The notes: generated by a model from the letters alone, not told the origin. A stretch of 64,000 nucleotides of DNA from an uncultured Bacilli bacterium (GCA_947629375.1 CANRDN010000007.1:1-64000), one strand, 5' to 3'; shown: positions 43,774 through 52,300, counted from the stretch's first letter. Program-made: numbers and translations.

Positions 43774-43823
43774 ATTATAAAGTAATTAAAAAATTAATAC
43801 AATGTCATTGGTCACATATTGTC
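43774..43823 (-). promoter_or_regulatory. Promoter of the small-gene/WYL unit with shared upstream element
   Basis: -35 TTGTAT (43797-43802), 17-bp spacer, -10 TATAAT (43774-43779). Element at 43801-43823 (core TGTGACCA on the minus strand) abuts the -35 exactly as at 41341-41363. Confidence 0.75.
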
Positions 43824-43866
43824 TAATAGAATTATAACAAAGATACTTTACATTTTAAATAAATTT

Positions 43867-43891
43867 AAAAAGTTTCTTCAAAAGAAGAAAC
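43867..43891 (-). terminator. Terminator after the ABC permease gene
   Basis: GTTTCTTC-TTTT-GAAGAAAC hairpin (43872-43891) followed by five T on the minus strand, 3 bp beyond the stop at 43894. Confidence 0.87.
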
Positions 43892-43893
43892 CA

Positions 43894-44604
43894 TTATTGT
43901 ATATTGACTTTTCTTATCAGATATCTACCTGTAAAGTAAAGAATAACATCTATAATAAAGCATATTGTTAACTCCATTATTTTCCAAATGCTTTCATTAA
44001 ACAAATGAATAGTTGTCAATGATATAAATTGAATTAAGAATACAGTTACGAAGCCTATAATGAATACCATTAAATCTTTCCTTTTATCAAACTTGAAACC
44101 AATTATTAAGCCATTTATTAAACATAGGAAGAACATAACTACATCTATAATTGCATATAAACAAAAATAGATAGTTTCCATAGTATCTTTAGAATCCTTT
44201 AAAGTATCACAAATAAATTTAATCAAAAAAGAATGTGAGAACACAAAGACGAAACATACGCCTGCTACAAAAAGAGATAAAAGAATAGATACAATAGATG
44301 AAAGCACTTTAGCGTCATATATGGTTGTTGTCTTAACAGGAAGTGTATGGGTTAAATAAGCTTCATCTTTATACATTGTTTCTCTAAATTTACTAAAGGT
44401 AACAATAAGAGAAAAAACTAAAATCAAGAAAATAAAGACAAGAGCCAAATCAGTTGTAACAATAAATAGTGAAAGTAAAACTTCATTGGATCCATGATTA
44501 CTTGTCAAAACATTTACGACTGATAAAATAATCGTTATGATAAAAAGCACTAATAAAGATTTATTTATTTCTTTAAAATCATATTTAAATAATTTCTTTA
44601 GCAT
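43894..44604 (-). CDS. ABC transporter permease (ABC-2-like membrane protein)
   Basis: 236 residues with six hydrophobic segments (for example LLVLFIITIILSVVNVL and YFTGRYLIRK at the end), a cytoplasmic N-terminus and no signal peptide. It overlaps the ATPase gene by 7 bp and its ribosome site AGGAGG is inside that gene. A two-gene exporter; the substrate is not evident. An ORF for a GntR/TetR-type regulator is not adjacent. Confidence 0.87.
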   Translation of the reverse strand: MLKKLFKYDFKEINKSLLVLFIITIILSVVNVLTSNHGSNEVLLSLFIVTTDLALVFIFLILVFSLIVTFSKFRETMYKDEAYLTHTLPVKTTTIYDAKVLSSIVSILLSLFVAGVCFVFVFSHSFLIKFICDTLKDSKDTMETIYFCLYAIIDVVMFFLCLINGLIIGFKFDKRKDLMVFIIGFVTVFLIQFISLTTIHLFNESIWKIMELTICFIIDVILYFTGRYLIRKVNIQ

Positions 44605-45293
44605 CTAAACATCCTCCTAAAGATTTCATCTACTGAAGATTTCTCTTTTTTAACAAGTTCTTCACGAGGAGAAGATAACACTATTCTTCCTCTATCCAAG
44701 AATATAACATCATCAAGTATTTTTTCAATATCTGAAATCATATGTGTAGAAATTAGCATACTAGATTTATTTTTAACATTAGATAAAATCTTTTCAATGA
44801 TATAATCTCTTGTTGAAGGATCAACACCATCTAAAGGTTCATCAAGAATATACAAATCAGCATCTCTTGAAATAACCAAAATCAAATTAAACTTAGTAAG
44901 CATTCCTTTAGACATCTTATATAGTTGCATATTGCTATCGAGTTTTAATTCATCCAAAAGTTTATAAGCCTTTTTTAAATTAAAATTATCGTAAAAATCA
45001 TCAAAATATTTTAAAACATCTTTTATTCTCTTCGAATTATTTAAGTAACTTCTTTCTGGTAAATAAGCAATCCTTTCTTTTGATTTGATTCCTAATTTCT
45101 CACCTTTAAACAATATTTCTCCTTCAGTAGGAATTAAAAGTTGATTGATAAGCTTAAAGAAAGTTGATTTACCTGCTCCATTTATTCCAAAAACTCCAAT
45201 TATTCTTCCTTTTGGTATTTCTAAATTAATATTATCAATTGCACAAGTTTTACCATAAATTTTAGTTAAGTTCTTACACTCTAATAAATTCAT
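44598..45293 (-). CDS. ABC transporter ATP-binding protein
   Basis: 231 residues from ATG 45293 (MNLLECKN; AAGGTG ahead). Walker A GINGAGKSTFFK near residue 36, signature-type MSKGMLTKFNLIL (a variant of LSGGQ), Walker B LYILDEPLDGVDP, and the switch His in STHMIS. Such YhcG/YtrB-type ATPases pair with a six-helix permease to export drugs, peptides or lipids. The LSGGQ variant MSKGM is typical of this subgroup. Confidence 0.92.
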   Translation of the reverse strand: MNLLECKNLTKIYGKTCAIDNINLEIPKGRIIGVFGINGAGKSTFFKLINQLLIPTEGEILFKGEKLGIKSKERIAYLPERSYLNNSKRIKDVLKYFDDFYDNFNLKKAYKLLDELKLDSNMQLYKMSKGMLTKFNLILVISRDADLYILDEPLDGVDPSTRDYIIEKILSNVKNKSSMLISTHMISDIEKILDDVIFLDRGRIVLSSPREELVKKEKSSVDEIFRRMFRC

Positions 45294-45410
45294 TTTTACA
45301 CCTTCCATTTTCTTAAAGAAAAATGTCTATAAATTTATTATATATCATAATGCTTGAAAGAAAAAGAATTAAACTTTATTCACTAAGATTAATTCCTTAT
45401 TTTATAAATA

Positions 45411-45950
45411 TTATTCCTCGTTTATATCAAGCAAAGAAAATAAGTTCTTATTGTCATTCAATTCAACAATGTTCATAACTACTCCTTCACCAACGACATT
45501 CCCACCGAGCTTTTCAATAGCATTTTTTATTGATTTCATTGTATTTCCAGTTGCGTAAATATCATCAATTATATAGAATTTTCTACCTTTATAATCGTCA
45601 TTTACAAGTTTTGGCAATTCTAAAGTATCAGTTCCATATTCTTTTTCATAATCAAATTGGGCTGCAACTATACTTGGTGGTAATTTTCCTTTTTTTCTAA
45701 CGAGAACAAGTCCAACATTTAATTTATCAGCAACAGCAGAACCAAATAAAAATCCTCTAGCTTCTGGAGCCACTACATAGTCTATTTTCTTATCTTTTAA
45801 TTCTTTAACAAACAAATTTATTATTTCTTTAAAACAATCTTTTTGTAATATCAAAGGTGAAATATCAATGTACTCTACTCCTTTAACAGGGAAATCCTTC
45901 TCTGTTCTTAAATTTAAAGGGCTCTTTATTCTATTTCTTAATATTTTCAT
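45411..45950 (-). CDS. apt: Adenine phosphoribosyltransferase
   Basis: 179 residues. Converts adenine and PRPP to AMP (purine salvage). FPVKGVEYIDISPLI, APEARGFLFG, VRKKGKLP, YGTDTLEL and the PRPP loop IIDDIYATGNT (about 119-129) are the APRT set. ATG 45950 follows AAGGAGAAATAATT. Stands between the ABC genes and the DUF4186 gene. Confidence 0.95.
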   Translation of the reverse strand: MKILRNRIKSPLNLRTEKDFPVKGVEYIDISPLILQKDCFKEIINLFVKELKDKKIDYVVAPEARGFLFGSAVADKLNVGLVLVRKKGKLPPSIVAAQFDYEKEYGTDTLELPKLVNDDYKGRKFYIIDDIYATGNTMKSIKNAIEKLGGNVVGEGVVMNIVELNDNKNLFSLLDINEE

Positions 45951-46009
45951 AATTATTTCTCCTTATTTATATTTCTATGTGTGTCTATAATATCATAAAG
46001 TTTTAAACT

Positions 46010-46369
46010 TTACAAACTAACTTCTCTTTCAATCCAACGCAAAATAAATGTTACGATGTACTTAACTTCATCACCAGTAAGTTCTCTTCCCTTTGGTATT
46101 TTATGTATTTTTTCAAGACATGATCTGCAACAAAATCCACAGGCGTGTTGTGCAATAAAGACAGGATGAATCTGTTTCATCGGAGTCTGCTTACCATCGT
46201 TTTTAGGATTAGCAGGCTTAAGTCTTTTTTCGATTAAGTCAAAAGCATCCTGTTCAATTTTTCCCATACCTTTTTCTAAAACATACTCTTTCATTTTTTT
46301 GTTTAAATGAAAACTTCCTCTAAATTTAGATTTAGATAAGCTAGTTATTAATTTATCAATATTATCCAT
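46010..46369 (-). CDS. DUF4186 family protein
   Basis: 119 residues. SKSKFRGSFHLNKK, then NDGKQTPMK, HPVFIAQHACGFCCRSCLEK and the closing ILRWIERE fit DUF4186. Conserved His and four Cys suggest a metal site (HACGFCCRSC). Cytosolic, function unknown. ATG follows GAGGTTGAT; it is downstream of sortase by 43 bp but a hairpin separates them. Confidence 0.85.
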   Translation of the reverse strand: MDNIDKLITSLSKSKFRGSFHLNKKMKEYVLEKGMGKIEQDAFDLIEKRLKPANPKNDGKQTPMKQIHPVFIAQHACGFCCRSCLEKIHKIPKGRELTGDEVKYIVTFILRWIEREVSL

Positions 46370-46392
46370 ATCAACCTCGTCAATTTTAAGAT

Positions 46393-46413
46393 GAAAAAAG
46401 GCCTAAGTGGCCT
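46393..46413 (-). terminator. Terminator after sortase
   Basis: AGGCC-ACTTA-GGCCT hairpin (46399-46413) overlapping the stop codon, then six T on the minus strand. The stem is only 5 bp but GC-rich. Confidence 0.7.
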
Positions 46414-47176
46414 AATAATCAATTTTTACACCAATAACAGTATAATAAGCATTATCCCAATGATGTGAACAAGTCTGTAAAACAATAATTTCGGAATCTT
46501 CAGTTATTTCAACATCACTACGAGAATTCCTTACACCATTACCTGTAGTCATATTTTTAACATGATTTAAAAATTGTTGCCCAGTATAGCTGACATTTAA
46601 ATGTTCTTTGTTGCTATCATATACTTCTTTAATAGCTACAATTTTATAGATACTCTTACCGCCATCATACTGAAAAATTATATATGGATTTTTATCAAAG
46701 AATGATTTGTCCAAGAATTTTTCTAATTTAAGAAAAGCAACTTTTATATTTTGATCTCTTGTATTGTGTCCATAAATATTTACCTGTTTACTTGTTGGAC
46801 TAACTCTATAATCTAAAAATTCAGTACCTCTAACATCAGAAGATTTATCTACAGCATGATGTAAATAGAATTCATTATTATTTGTTTTTGCAACAAGTAC
46901 ATTGAATAAATCAGGAATTTCAAGTCTTCCTATTATTTCATTATTATTATATTTCTTTCTTTGAGCGTTTAAGTCAAGATCTGGTGCCATCTTTATCGTA
47001 GTTTTTTCAACTACCTTTTCCTGTTTTTCTTCCTCTTTTACTTCAACCTCAGATAAAGTTGGTTGATAAATTTCAGGTTCTTCTTCATCAGGCTTATTTG
47101 TGTAATCAATATATAACACTATTGCTGATGCAACTATTATTAATGTAAAAACTACATATAAAATTTTCTTTTTCAT
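46412..47176 (-). CDS. Class B sortase-like protein with atypical active site
   Basis: 254 residues: N-terminal membrane anchor (residues ~4-24), Glu/Lys-rich spacer, then a sortase domain. EFYLHHAV, FLDYRVSP, IYGHNTRD (His137) and IIVLQTCSHH (Cys236) are the class B landmarks. At the place of the catalytic Arg, +8 from the Cys (DNARF in relatives), the sequence is DNAYY: Tyr244. The enzyme may use another Arg or be altered. It would anchor a surface protein to peptidoglycan outside the membrane. The gene next upstream (47281-50430) has an APNTG sorting-like motif and could be its substrate. Confidence 0.88.
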   Translation of the reverse strand: MKKKILYVVFTLIIVASAIVLYIDYTNKPDEEEPEIYQPTLSEVEVKEEEKQEKVVEKTTIKMAPDLDLNAQRKKYNNNEIIGRLEIPDLFNVLVAKTNNNEFYLHHAVDKSSDVRGTEFLDYRVSPTSKQVNIYGHNTRDQNIKVAFLKLEKFLDKSFFDKNPYIIFQYDGGKSIYKIVAIKEVYDSNKEHLNVSYTGQQFLNHVKNMTTGNGVRNSRSDVEITEDSEIIVLQTCSHHWDNAYYTVIGVKIDY

Positions 47177-47244
47177 AACTATCTCCTATCTTATTTAATT
47201 TTAACACAAATAATAACATATTTAAACTTATTTTACACCTTTTA

Positions 47245-47270
47245 AAAGTAAAAAGACCCGAAGGTCTTTT
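47245..47270 (-). terminator. Terminator after the 1049-residue substrate gene
   Basis: AAAAGACC-TTCG-GGTCTTTT hairpin (47251-47270), a stable UUCG tetraloop on the minus strand, then T-rich sequence. Ends the 52065-47281 cassette. Confidence 0.93.
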
Positions 47271-47280
47271 AACACTTTAT

Positions 47281-50200
47281 TTATTGGATAATAGAACCAC
47301 TTGAGCCTGAAGAAGTTTCACTTGCATCGACATTCAAAGAAGGTAATCCTCTAGCTTTTATTTCTTCTATTGATTCTTGTTTATTTTCTTCTTTATTCTC
47401 TTCTTTTATTTCTTCTTTATTGTCTTCCTTTTGTTCTTCTTTTTCTTCGCTTTCTTCTTTATCCTTATCTTTGTCTTTATCTTTATCTTTATCCATCAAA
47501 CCTGTTAATCCAAGTCCTGCTCCACCTAAAGCTAATCCTGCTAAAGCACCTAATCCAGTAGAACCTTGTTTAGTATCAGAAGCTGCTGAATATATAGCAT
47601 CAAGTCCTGTATTAGGAGCTCCTGGTGTCCATGGTGTTGATGGTCCACTTACTAGAGGTGGTTCAGTTGGTGCATCTGTTGGTGGTTTAGTAACTGGTGG
47701 CTCAGTAGTTGTCGGAGGTGTCGTTGTTGGAGCCGTTGTTGTTGGTGCTGTTGTTGTAGGCGATGTTGTTGTTGGTGCTGTTGTTGTAGGCGATGTTGTT
47801 GTTGGAGCTGTTGTAGTTCCAGGCCCAGGTGGCGCTGTTGTAGTTCCAGGTCCTGGTGGAACTGTTGTTGCTCCTGGTCCAGGTGGAGCTGTTGTTACGC
47901 CAGGTGTTGATGGAACTGTTTGTTCAGGTGTTGGAGAAGTTGATGGGCCAAATGTATCTGGATAATCCACATATTCAGGGTGTAAATCAGGATGATTATC
48001 TCTAATATACTTAATTGGTACAATTTCTCTTTGATCCCAAATTGTTATATCGTCACCAATTTTATTTCCATCTTTATCATAACAAGCAATCTTAATTGTT
48101 CCAGTTAATGGATCAAATTCACCGCTTACTGCATATACATAACCATGAGCATCGTCAAAAAGAATAACATCTCCTACATGATAATCGCTCAGGTTGGTTA
48201 TTACCGGCATCCGCTCAAAGTCCTCAAAGTCCTGAACAATTTGATCGTGGAATTTAACGACACTGGCAGCATCTTTAATCATATAATTTCTAGATCCACC
48301 TGCAAAGTACTCTTTGAATGATGAAACTGTTGTATCGAAATTTTTAGCTTGGTAGTAAGCAACCAAAGCATCTATCAAATATCCATCCAAATCATTTTTC
48401 TGTTGTTCAATTTCTGCAAGTTTTGCCTCTCTTCTCTTAGACCAATCTGGATATTCTATTTCTCTCCATCTTCTATGTGTGTCTGTCTCCCCATATTGAT
48501 CATGTTCTTTTCCGTCTTTATCTTTATATGTACCTACAACTTCGTCTTTTGGACTTGGTTCTAGAGGTGCATCACCTATCTCTATAAGTTCTGCTTCTAA
48601 CTGTTTTAATTTGTCTTCTGCATCTTTTAATGTTTCTAATTTCGTGAGAAGAGTTTTAATTGCTTCGCAAGTAGGATCTAGTGCCTTTTCAATATTTCCC
48701 ATTGTAACTTCAAATTTACCAAGTACACATTCTATGGCCTCACGAGCAACATCATTTGCACTACCAGCCCACTGTGTCATTTGTTGATGAACATCATTAA
48801 AATGACCCTTTAAAGTTTCAACTTCTTCTCTCAAAGCACCTGCTCTTGCTTCAAGTGCCTCAGCTCCTCCACCTTGCATTATAGTTTCATATACAGTTTG
48901 AAACTCTGTTCCATAGAAATATGTATCAGAGTGTCCTTTTGGGAGGATACCTTGCTTTTGTAAAGCATTAGCAGTAAGAACTAAGTCTTGAACAGAATAT
49001 TGTCCAGTTCCAGCATAAGTTGCTATATAATCATATTTTGTAAATTGCTTTTTATCCGTTTGACCTAAAATATTACCCGTTGTATTAATTATTGAATCCA
49101 AATATGGATTACTTGCTAAATCTATTGTTTGTCCAGGAAGATATCCATTATGTTCATCACCTGAACCTGTTGTTTGTGTTACATGAGTATGGTGCATATA
49201 TTGATCATGTTGATCTGGTCTATCTTTAGCTCCCATACCATTTAATCTACGAGTTTCGTTTGTTTGCCAACCTTCTATTTTTTCTTCTGAGCTATTTACA
49301 AAATTATCCATAAATACAACAGTGTTACCATCTTGGTCAACTGCTGTTTCTCCGGCACCTTCTGCTAACAAAACTCTTTTTCCTGTACCAGTTTCTTCTA
49401 AGTATGTTTGTCCTGATTCGTCAGTTTTAACAACATAAGACTTATTAGAAGTTGAATCTATAATGACTTGTCCTTCATGTAATTTACTAAAATCAACTTT
49501 TTCATCTGTGCTATGATAAATTATTGCTTCAGGTTCTTCCACTTCGCCAGAAATTGTTGAATAATTATCGCCATGGCGACTATATGCATCAGTATCCCAA
49601 ACTTTCTTAACATCGCCATAGTTATCTTTTGTAAATTCTTGACCCTTACCACTAGGATCAGGTACATATTTACCATTTTCATCTTTTATTAAAAGCTGAC
49701 CTGTTTGAGAATCTCTTAAAGTATATTTGCCGTCTTCACCAAATTCCAAAGTAGCATTTATATTTCCATCTTTACCATCAACCGTAACTGCATACATTGA
49801 TCCTTCTTCTTTATTTACCAATTTTCCTACATCTGTATTAGCCGATGTGTCTATTGGCGGTGGTGTTGATTCCATTGCTGGAGCTGGAGTTCCATCAGGA
49901 GCTGTTGTTGCTCCAGGTGGTGGTGTCGTTACTCCAGGTGTGTACGGTTCTGGCGTTCCATCAGGAGCCGTTGTTCCTCCAGGTGGCGGCGTCGTTACTC
50001 CAGGTGTGTATGGTTCTGGAGTTCCATCAGGAGCTGTTGTTGATGAAGGTAGTGGTGGTTTTGTTGAAGCTATTGTAACTGTTTCACCATTCTCATCAAT
50101 TGTGACTGCAACTGGTCCTTGAGGTTGTCCTGGACGATGTGTTGTTGCTGGTGTAGCTGTTGAACCAGGAGTAGCTGACGGAACTGGAGCTGCTGTTGAT

Positions 50201-50430
50201 GCTGGAGCTTGTGTTCTACGAGAATCATAAGTTAAATTTGCCGCTGGTCCATTAACTGTTATTGCTATTCCGTCATCAAATAATCGATCAACAGCCGCTT
50301 TATTAAATTGACTAACACCAGTTGGATCTGAAAAATAATTAATTCTCATTTTAGGATTATTTTCTAATAATTGATTAAGAAAATATTCGTAAGCATCTTG
50401 CCTGTTTCTAAATCTAAACTTTTCATTCAT
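47281..50430 (-). CDS. Large T7SS substrate with Pro/Thr repeats and APNTG sorting-like end
   Basis: 1049 residues. Residues ~75-190 are Pro/Thr/Gly repeats (TPEPYTPGVTTPPPGG units). A helical WXG/LXG-like region at ~505-640 (TQWAGSANDVAREAIECVLG; GKFEVTMGNIEKAL) resembles the start of 1-3868. At ~750 is HVGDVILFDDAHGYVY, like an NlpC/P60 or CHAP strand but without a clear Cys. A second Pro/Thr repeat (TTTAPTTTSP) is at ~835-925. The end has APNTG (938-942), a Gly/Ala/Leu hydrophobic stretch and (DK)n, the order of a cell-wall sorting signal, but with an unusually long ~85-residue acidic tail. ATG follows AGGAGGTGTAATA. Probable exported surface effector. Confidence 0.85.
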   Translation of the reverse strand: MNEKFRFRNRQDAYEYFLNQLLENNPKMRINYFSDPTGVSQFNKAAVDRLFDDGIAITVNGPAANLTYDSRRTQAPASTAAPVPSATPGSTATPATTHRPGQPQGPVAVTIDENGETVTIASTKPPLPSSTTAPDGTPEPYTPGVTTPPPGGTTAPDGTPEPYTPGVTTPPPGATTAPDGTPAPAMESTPPPIDTSANTDVGKLVNKEEGSMYAVTVDGKDGNINATLEFGEDGKYTLRDSQTGQLLIKDENGKYVPDPSGKGQEFTKDNYGDVKKVWDTDAYSRHGDNYSTISGEVEEPEAIIYHSTDEKVDFSKLHEGQVIIDSTSNKSYVVKTDESGQTYLEETGTGKRVLLAEGAGETAVDQDGNTVVFMDNFVNSSEEKIEGWQTNETRRLNGMGAKDRPDQHDQYMHHTHVTQTTGSGDEHNGYLPGQTIDLASNPYLDSIINTTGNILGQTDKKQFTKYDYIATYAGTGQYSVQDLVLTANALQKQGILPKGHSDTYFYGTEFQTVYETIMQGGGAEALEARAGALREEVETLKGHFNDVHQQMTQWAGSANDVAREAIECVLGKFEVTMGNIEKALDPTCEAIKTLLTKLETLKDAEDKLKQLEAELIEIGDAPLEPSPKDEVVGTYKDKDGKEHDQYGETDTHRRWREIEYPDWSKRREAKLAEIEQQKNDLDGYLIDALVAYYQAKNFDTTVSSFKEYFAGGSRNYMIKDAASVVKFHDQIVQDFEDFERMPVITNLSDYHVGDVILFDDAHGYVYAVSGEFDPLTGTIKIACYDKDGNKIGDDITIWDQREIVPIKYIRDNHPDLHPEYVDYPDTFGPSTSPTPEQTVPSTPGVTTAPPGPGATTVPPGPGTTTAPPGPGTTTAPTTTSPTTTAPTTTSPTTTAPTTTAPTTTPPTTTEPPVTKPPTDAPTEPPLVSGPSTPWTPGAPNTGLDAIYSAASDTKQGSTGLGALAGLALGGAGLGLTGLMDKDKDKDKDKDKEESEEKEEQKEDNKEEIKEENKEENKQESIEEIKARGLPSLNVDASETSSGSSGSIIQ

Positions 50431-50441
50431 TATTACACCTC

Positions 50442-50771
50442 CTAACTAACAACATCAAATGATTGATCATTTGCATCAATATTTTTATTCATTTCTTCAA
50501 TTACTCTTCTATAATCTTCTAATGTTTTTCTTAAAAATTTAATATATAATTCTAACGAATATTCAATTGGGGCGAAGTTTTCTGCTAACTCTTGGTATTT
50601 ATTGTACATTGCGTCTGCGGTAGCACCTGTCCAAGTATCTGTTGCATTTATTTCTTCTGCATTTTTCTTTTGACTTTGAAAAATTTCTTTAATCTTATTA
50701 TAAGATTTTTCTAAAGAATTAATTACTTGTTCAAATTCTGCATCATTGGATATCTGTAGGTAGCTCTTCAT
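50442..50771 (-). CDS. WXG100-like T7SS partner protein (TWTG), second of a pair
   Basis: 109 residues with the turn TWTGATADAM near 49. Start ATG 50771 has GGAGGCGAACAATT, within the 29-bp overlap with the preceding gene. Paralog of 3879-4211 (shared MKS start, KYQELAENFAPIE / KYRELTNNYEPIK, YIKFLRKTLEDY). Lies 11 bp before the large substrate. Confidence 0.88.
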   Translation of the reverse strand: MKSYLQISNDAEFEQVINSLEKSYNKIKEIFQSQKKNAEEINATDTWTGATADAMYNKYQELAENFAPIEYSLELYIKFLRKTLEDYRRVIEEMNKNIDANDQSFDVVS

Positions 50772-51069
50772 AATTGTTCGCCTCCGTTTCTAATTCTTTA
50801 CTAAATGAATCATCATTGTCTGAATATCCACCATTAACTTTTCTTGTGAATTTTGACATATTTCTCAATGCTATAGGAATATTTTTCATTTTTGTTACAT
50901 AATTGTAAATGTTGTCACAAAATATTTTTGCATCTTGACCCTGCCAAATAGTTCTTAGCTTTTCAATTTCTTTTAACATATTTTCTATTTCAGTGTCATA
51001 TGCATCACTATCTTTTTCCATAACATCCACAACATTATATAGTTCTTCATGTTTTACTTTTAATACCAT
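50743..51069 (-). CDS. WXG100-like T7SS partner protein (IWQG), first of a pair
   Basis: 108 residues, helix-turn-helix with IWQGQDAKIF near 42 and an acidic tail. Paralog of 4195-4515 (LKVKHEEL / LKVTHTEL; YSDNDDSFSK / YRDNDESAKK). ATG 51069 follows AGGTGATAAT. Likely exported with, or needed for export of, the 1049-residue protein. Confidence 0.88.
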   Translation of the reverse strand: MVLKVKHEELYNVVDVMEKDSDAYDTEIENMLKEIEKLRTIWQGQDAKIFCDNIYNYVTKMKNIPIALRNMSKFTRKVNGGYSDNDDSFSKELETEANNYEELPTDIQ

Positions 51070-51108
51070 ATTATCACCTATCTATCTTTCTTATCTCAAA
51101 GTTAATAA

Positions 51109-52065
51109 CTAAGCATCAGTATTAACTCGTCTTATTTCTTCTTCTTTGTTCTCTTTTTCAGGAGTTGTGGCAGCTACCATTTGATTAAATGCTACAGTAC
51201 TAGTTAAGTTAGGATCCATCATAAGATCTACTTGTCCTTGGCTCTCACCTTTGTTACCCATATCTTCTAAGCCAGTAGCAGCTACTGTAGAAGAAGCATC
51301 GTAATCCTGTTGTTGTGTAGCATCATTTTTATTAATATTTCCAAGTACAGAACTTCCAATAGTAGTTGTTTCATCTAGTTTTTGTTGTTCTGTTTGGTTT
51401 CCACTTATATTTGATAAATTAGACTTACTAACAGATGATGAAGCATCATAAGTTTGTTCTTCCGTTTGATTCTTATTGATATTTTCAACATTTGATCTTG
51501 CGACATTTGATGAAGCATCATAAGTTTGAGCTTCTGTTTGATTACCAGAAATATCTCCAAGTACAGATTTTCCGATAACAGAAGATGCATCGTATTCTTG
51601 TTTTTGTGTATCAGCTTTCGTGATATTAACTAATCCCTCAGCTGCAATAGTACTTTCGTCAATTTCATTGAATTTTTTAGCTTGTTCTCCTTCATTAACA
51701 GATTTACCATCAATTTTTCCAAGTAGAGTCATATTATACTGATTTACTTCCATTGAGTTTTCTGCTAAAAAGTCTTTTGGTATCTCAATAGCATCAGCCA
51801 TTTGAGCCATTGACCTATCATATTCAAACATCTGTGCAGATTGTTTTTTTATTGTTCCAGAAATATTTGAAAGAGAACTTGCAATAGAATTAATTTGTTT
51901 ACTAATTTGAGAAACGCTATTTGTTAAAAATCCAACGCTTGTTGCACTAGAAAATTGACCTGGGACTCCCTGTCCAGTAGTACCAATATCGGCAGAACAT
52001 CTATCAAAACCTGATGTTGCCTGATTCATTTCGTCTTCGTCCATTGTCAAAACATTGTTTGCCAT
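51109..52065 (-). CDS. IPKDF-motif T7SS-associated protein with five ~24-residue repeats
   Basis: 318 residues. Residues 1-~95 helical with TSVGFLTNSVSQISKQI (the VGLF-type module); IEIPKDFLAEN at ~95. Residues ~150-290 have five repeats of about 24 residues, each (Y/L)D-(A/E)-(S/T)(S/T), a V/I-x-x-S-x-L segment, G/N-I and a N-x-T-x-Q-Q end (YDASSNVARSNVENINKNQT is one). No signal peptide. First gene of the cassette, with its own promoter. Its paralog is 4535-5359, where the repeats are worn. Function unknown; co-export or scaffold is inferred. Confidence 0.83.
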   Translation of the reverse strand: MANNVLTMDEDEMNQATSGFDRCSADIGTTGQGVPGQFSSATSVGFLTNSVSQISKQINSIASSLSNISGTIKKQSAQMFEYDRSMAQMADAIEIPKDFLAENSMEVNQYNMTLLGKIDGKSVNEGEQAKKFNEIDESTIAAEGLVNITKADTQKQEYDASSVIGKSVLGDISGNQTEAQTYDASSNVARSNVENINKNQTEEQTYDASSSVSKSNLSNISGNQTEQQKLDETTTIGSSVLGNINKNDATQQQDYDASSTVAATGLEDMGNKGESQGQVDLMMDPNLTSTVAFNQMVAATTPEKENKEEEIRRVNTDA

Positions 52066-52105
52066 TTTATATTATCACCTTACCTATCGATATACTATAT
52101 ATACC

Positions 52106-52134
52106 ATTTTAAAATATTTTTCATTTTTTGGCAA
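52106..52134 (-). promoter_or_regulatory. Promoter of the second T7SS cassette
   Basis: -35 TTGCCA (52129-52134), 17-bp spacer, -10 TAAAAT (52106-52111), about 40 bp upstream of the 52065 start. The remaining 52135-52270 is AT-rich with no gene. Confidence 0.8.
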
Positions 52135-52272
52135 CTTTTTATTGTAAAATATAGAATTTTTTTTATATTTGTTAATTTAACATTTTACAAACAAAAAAAG
52201 AATTTATAAAATAACAAGTAACCATACATCGCAAATATTTTTACACAATTTTACATTTTTAAATATTAGGAA

Positions 52273-52300
52273 ACAAAAAAAGCAACCATTCAAAGGTTGT
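52273..52300 (-). terminator. Terminator after the decayed gene at 52303
   Basis: 6-bp stem with one wobble (52282-52287 with 52295-52300), 7-base loop and seven T on the minus strand. Confidence 0.75.

Noticed and set aside
47420-47965. Plus-strand 181-residue Gly/Val-rich frame
   Set aside because: Antisense shadow of the Pro/Thr repeats in the 1049-residue substrate.
49727-50122. Plus-strand 131-residue Gly/Val/Pro frame
   Set aside because: Antisense of the first Pro/Thr repeat block; no ribosome site.
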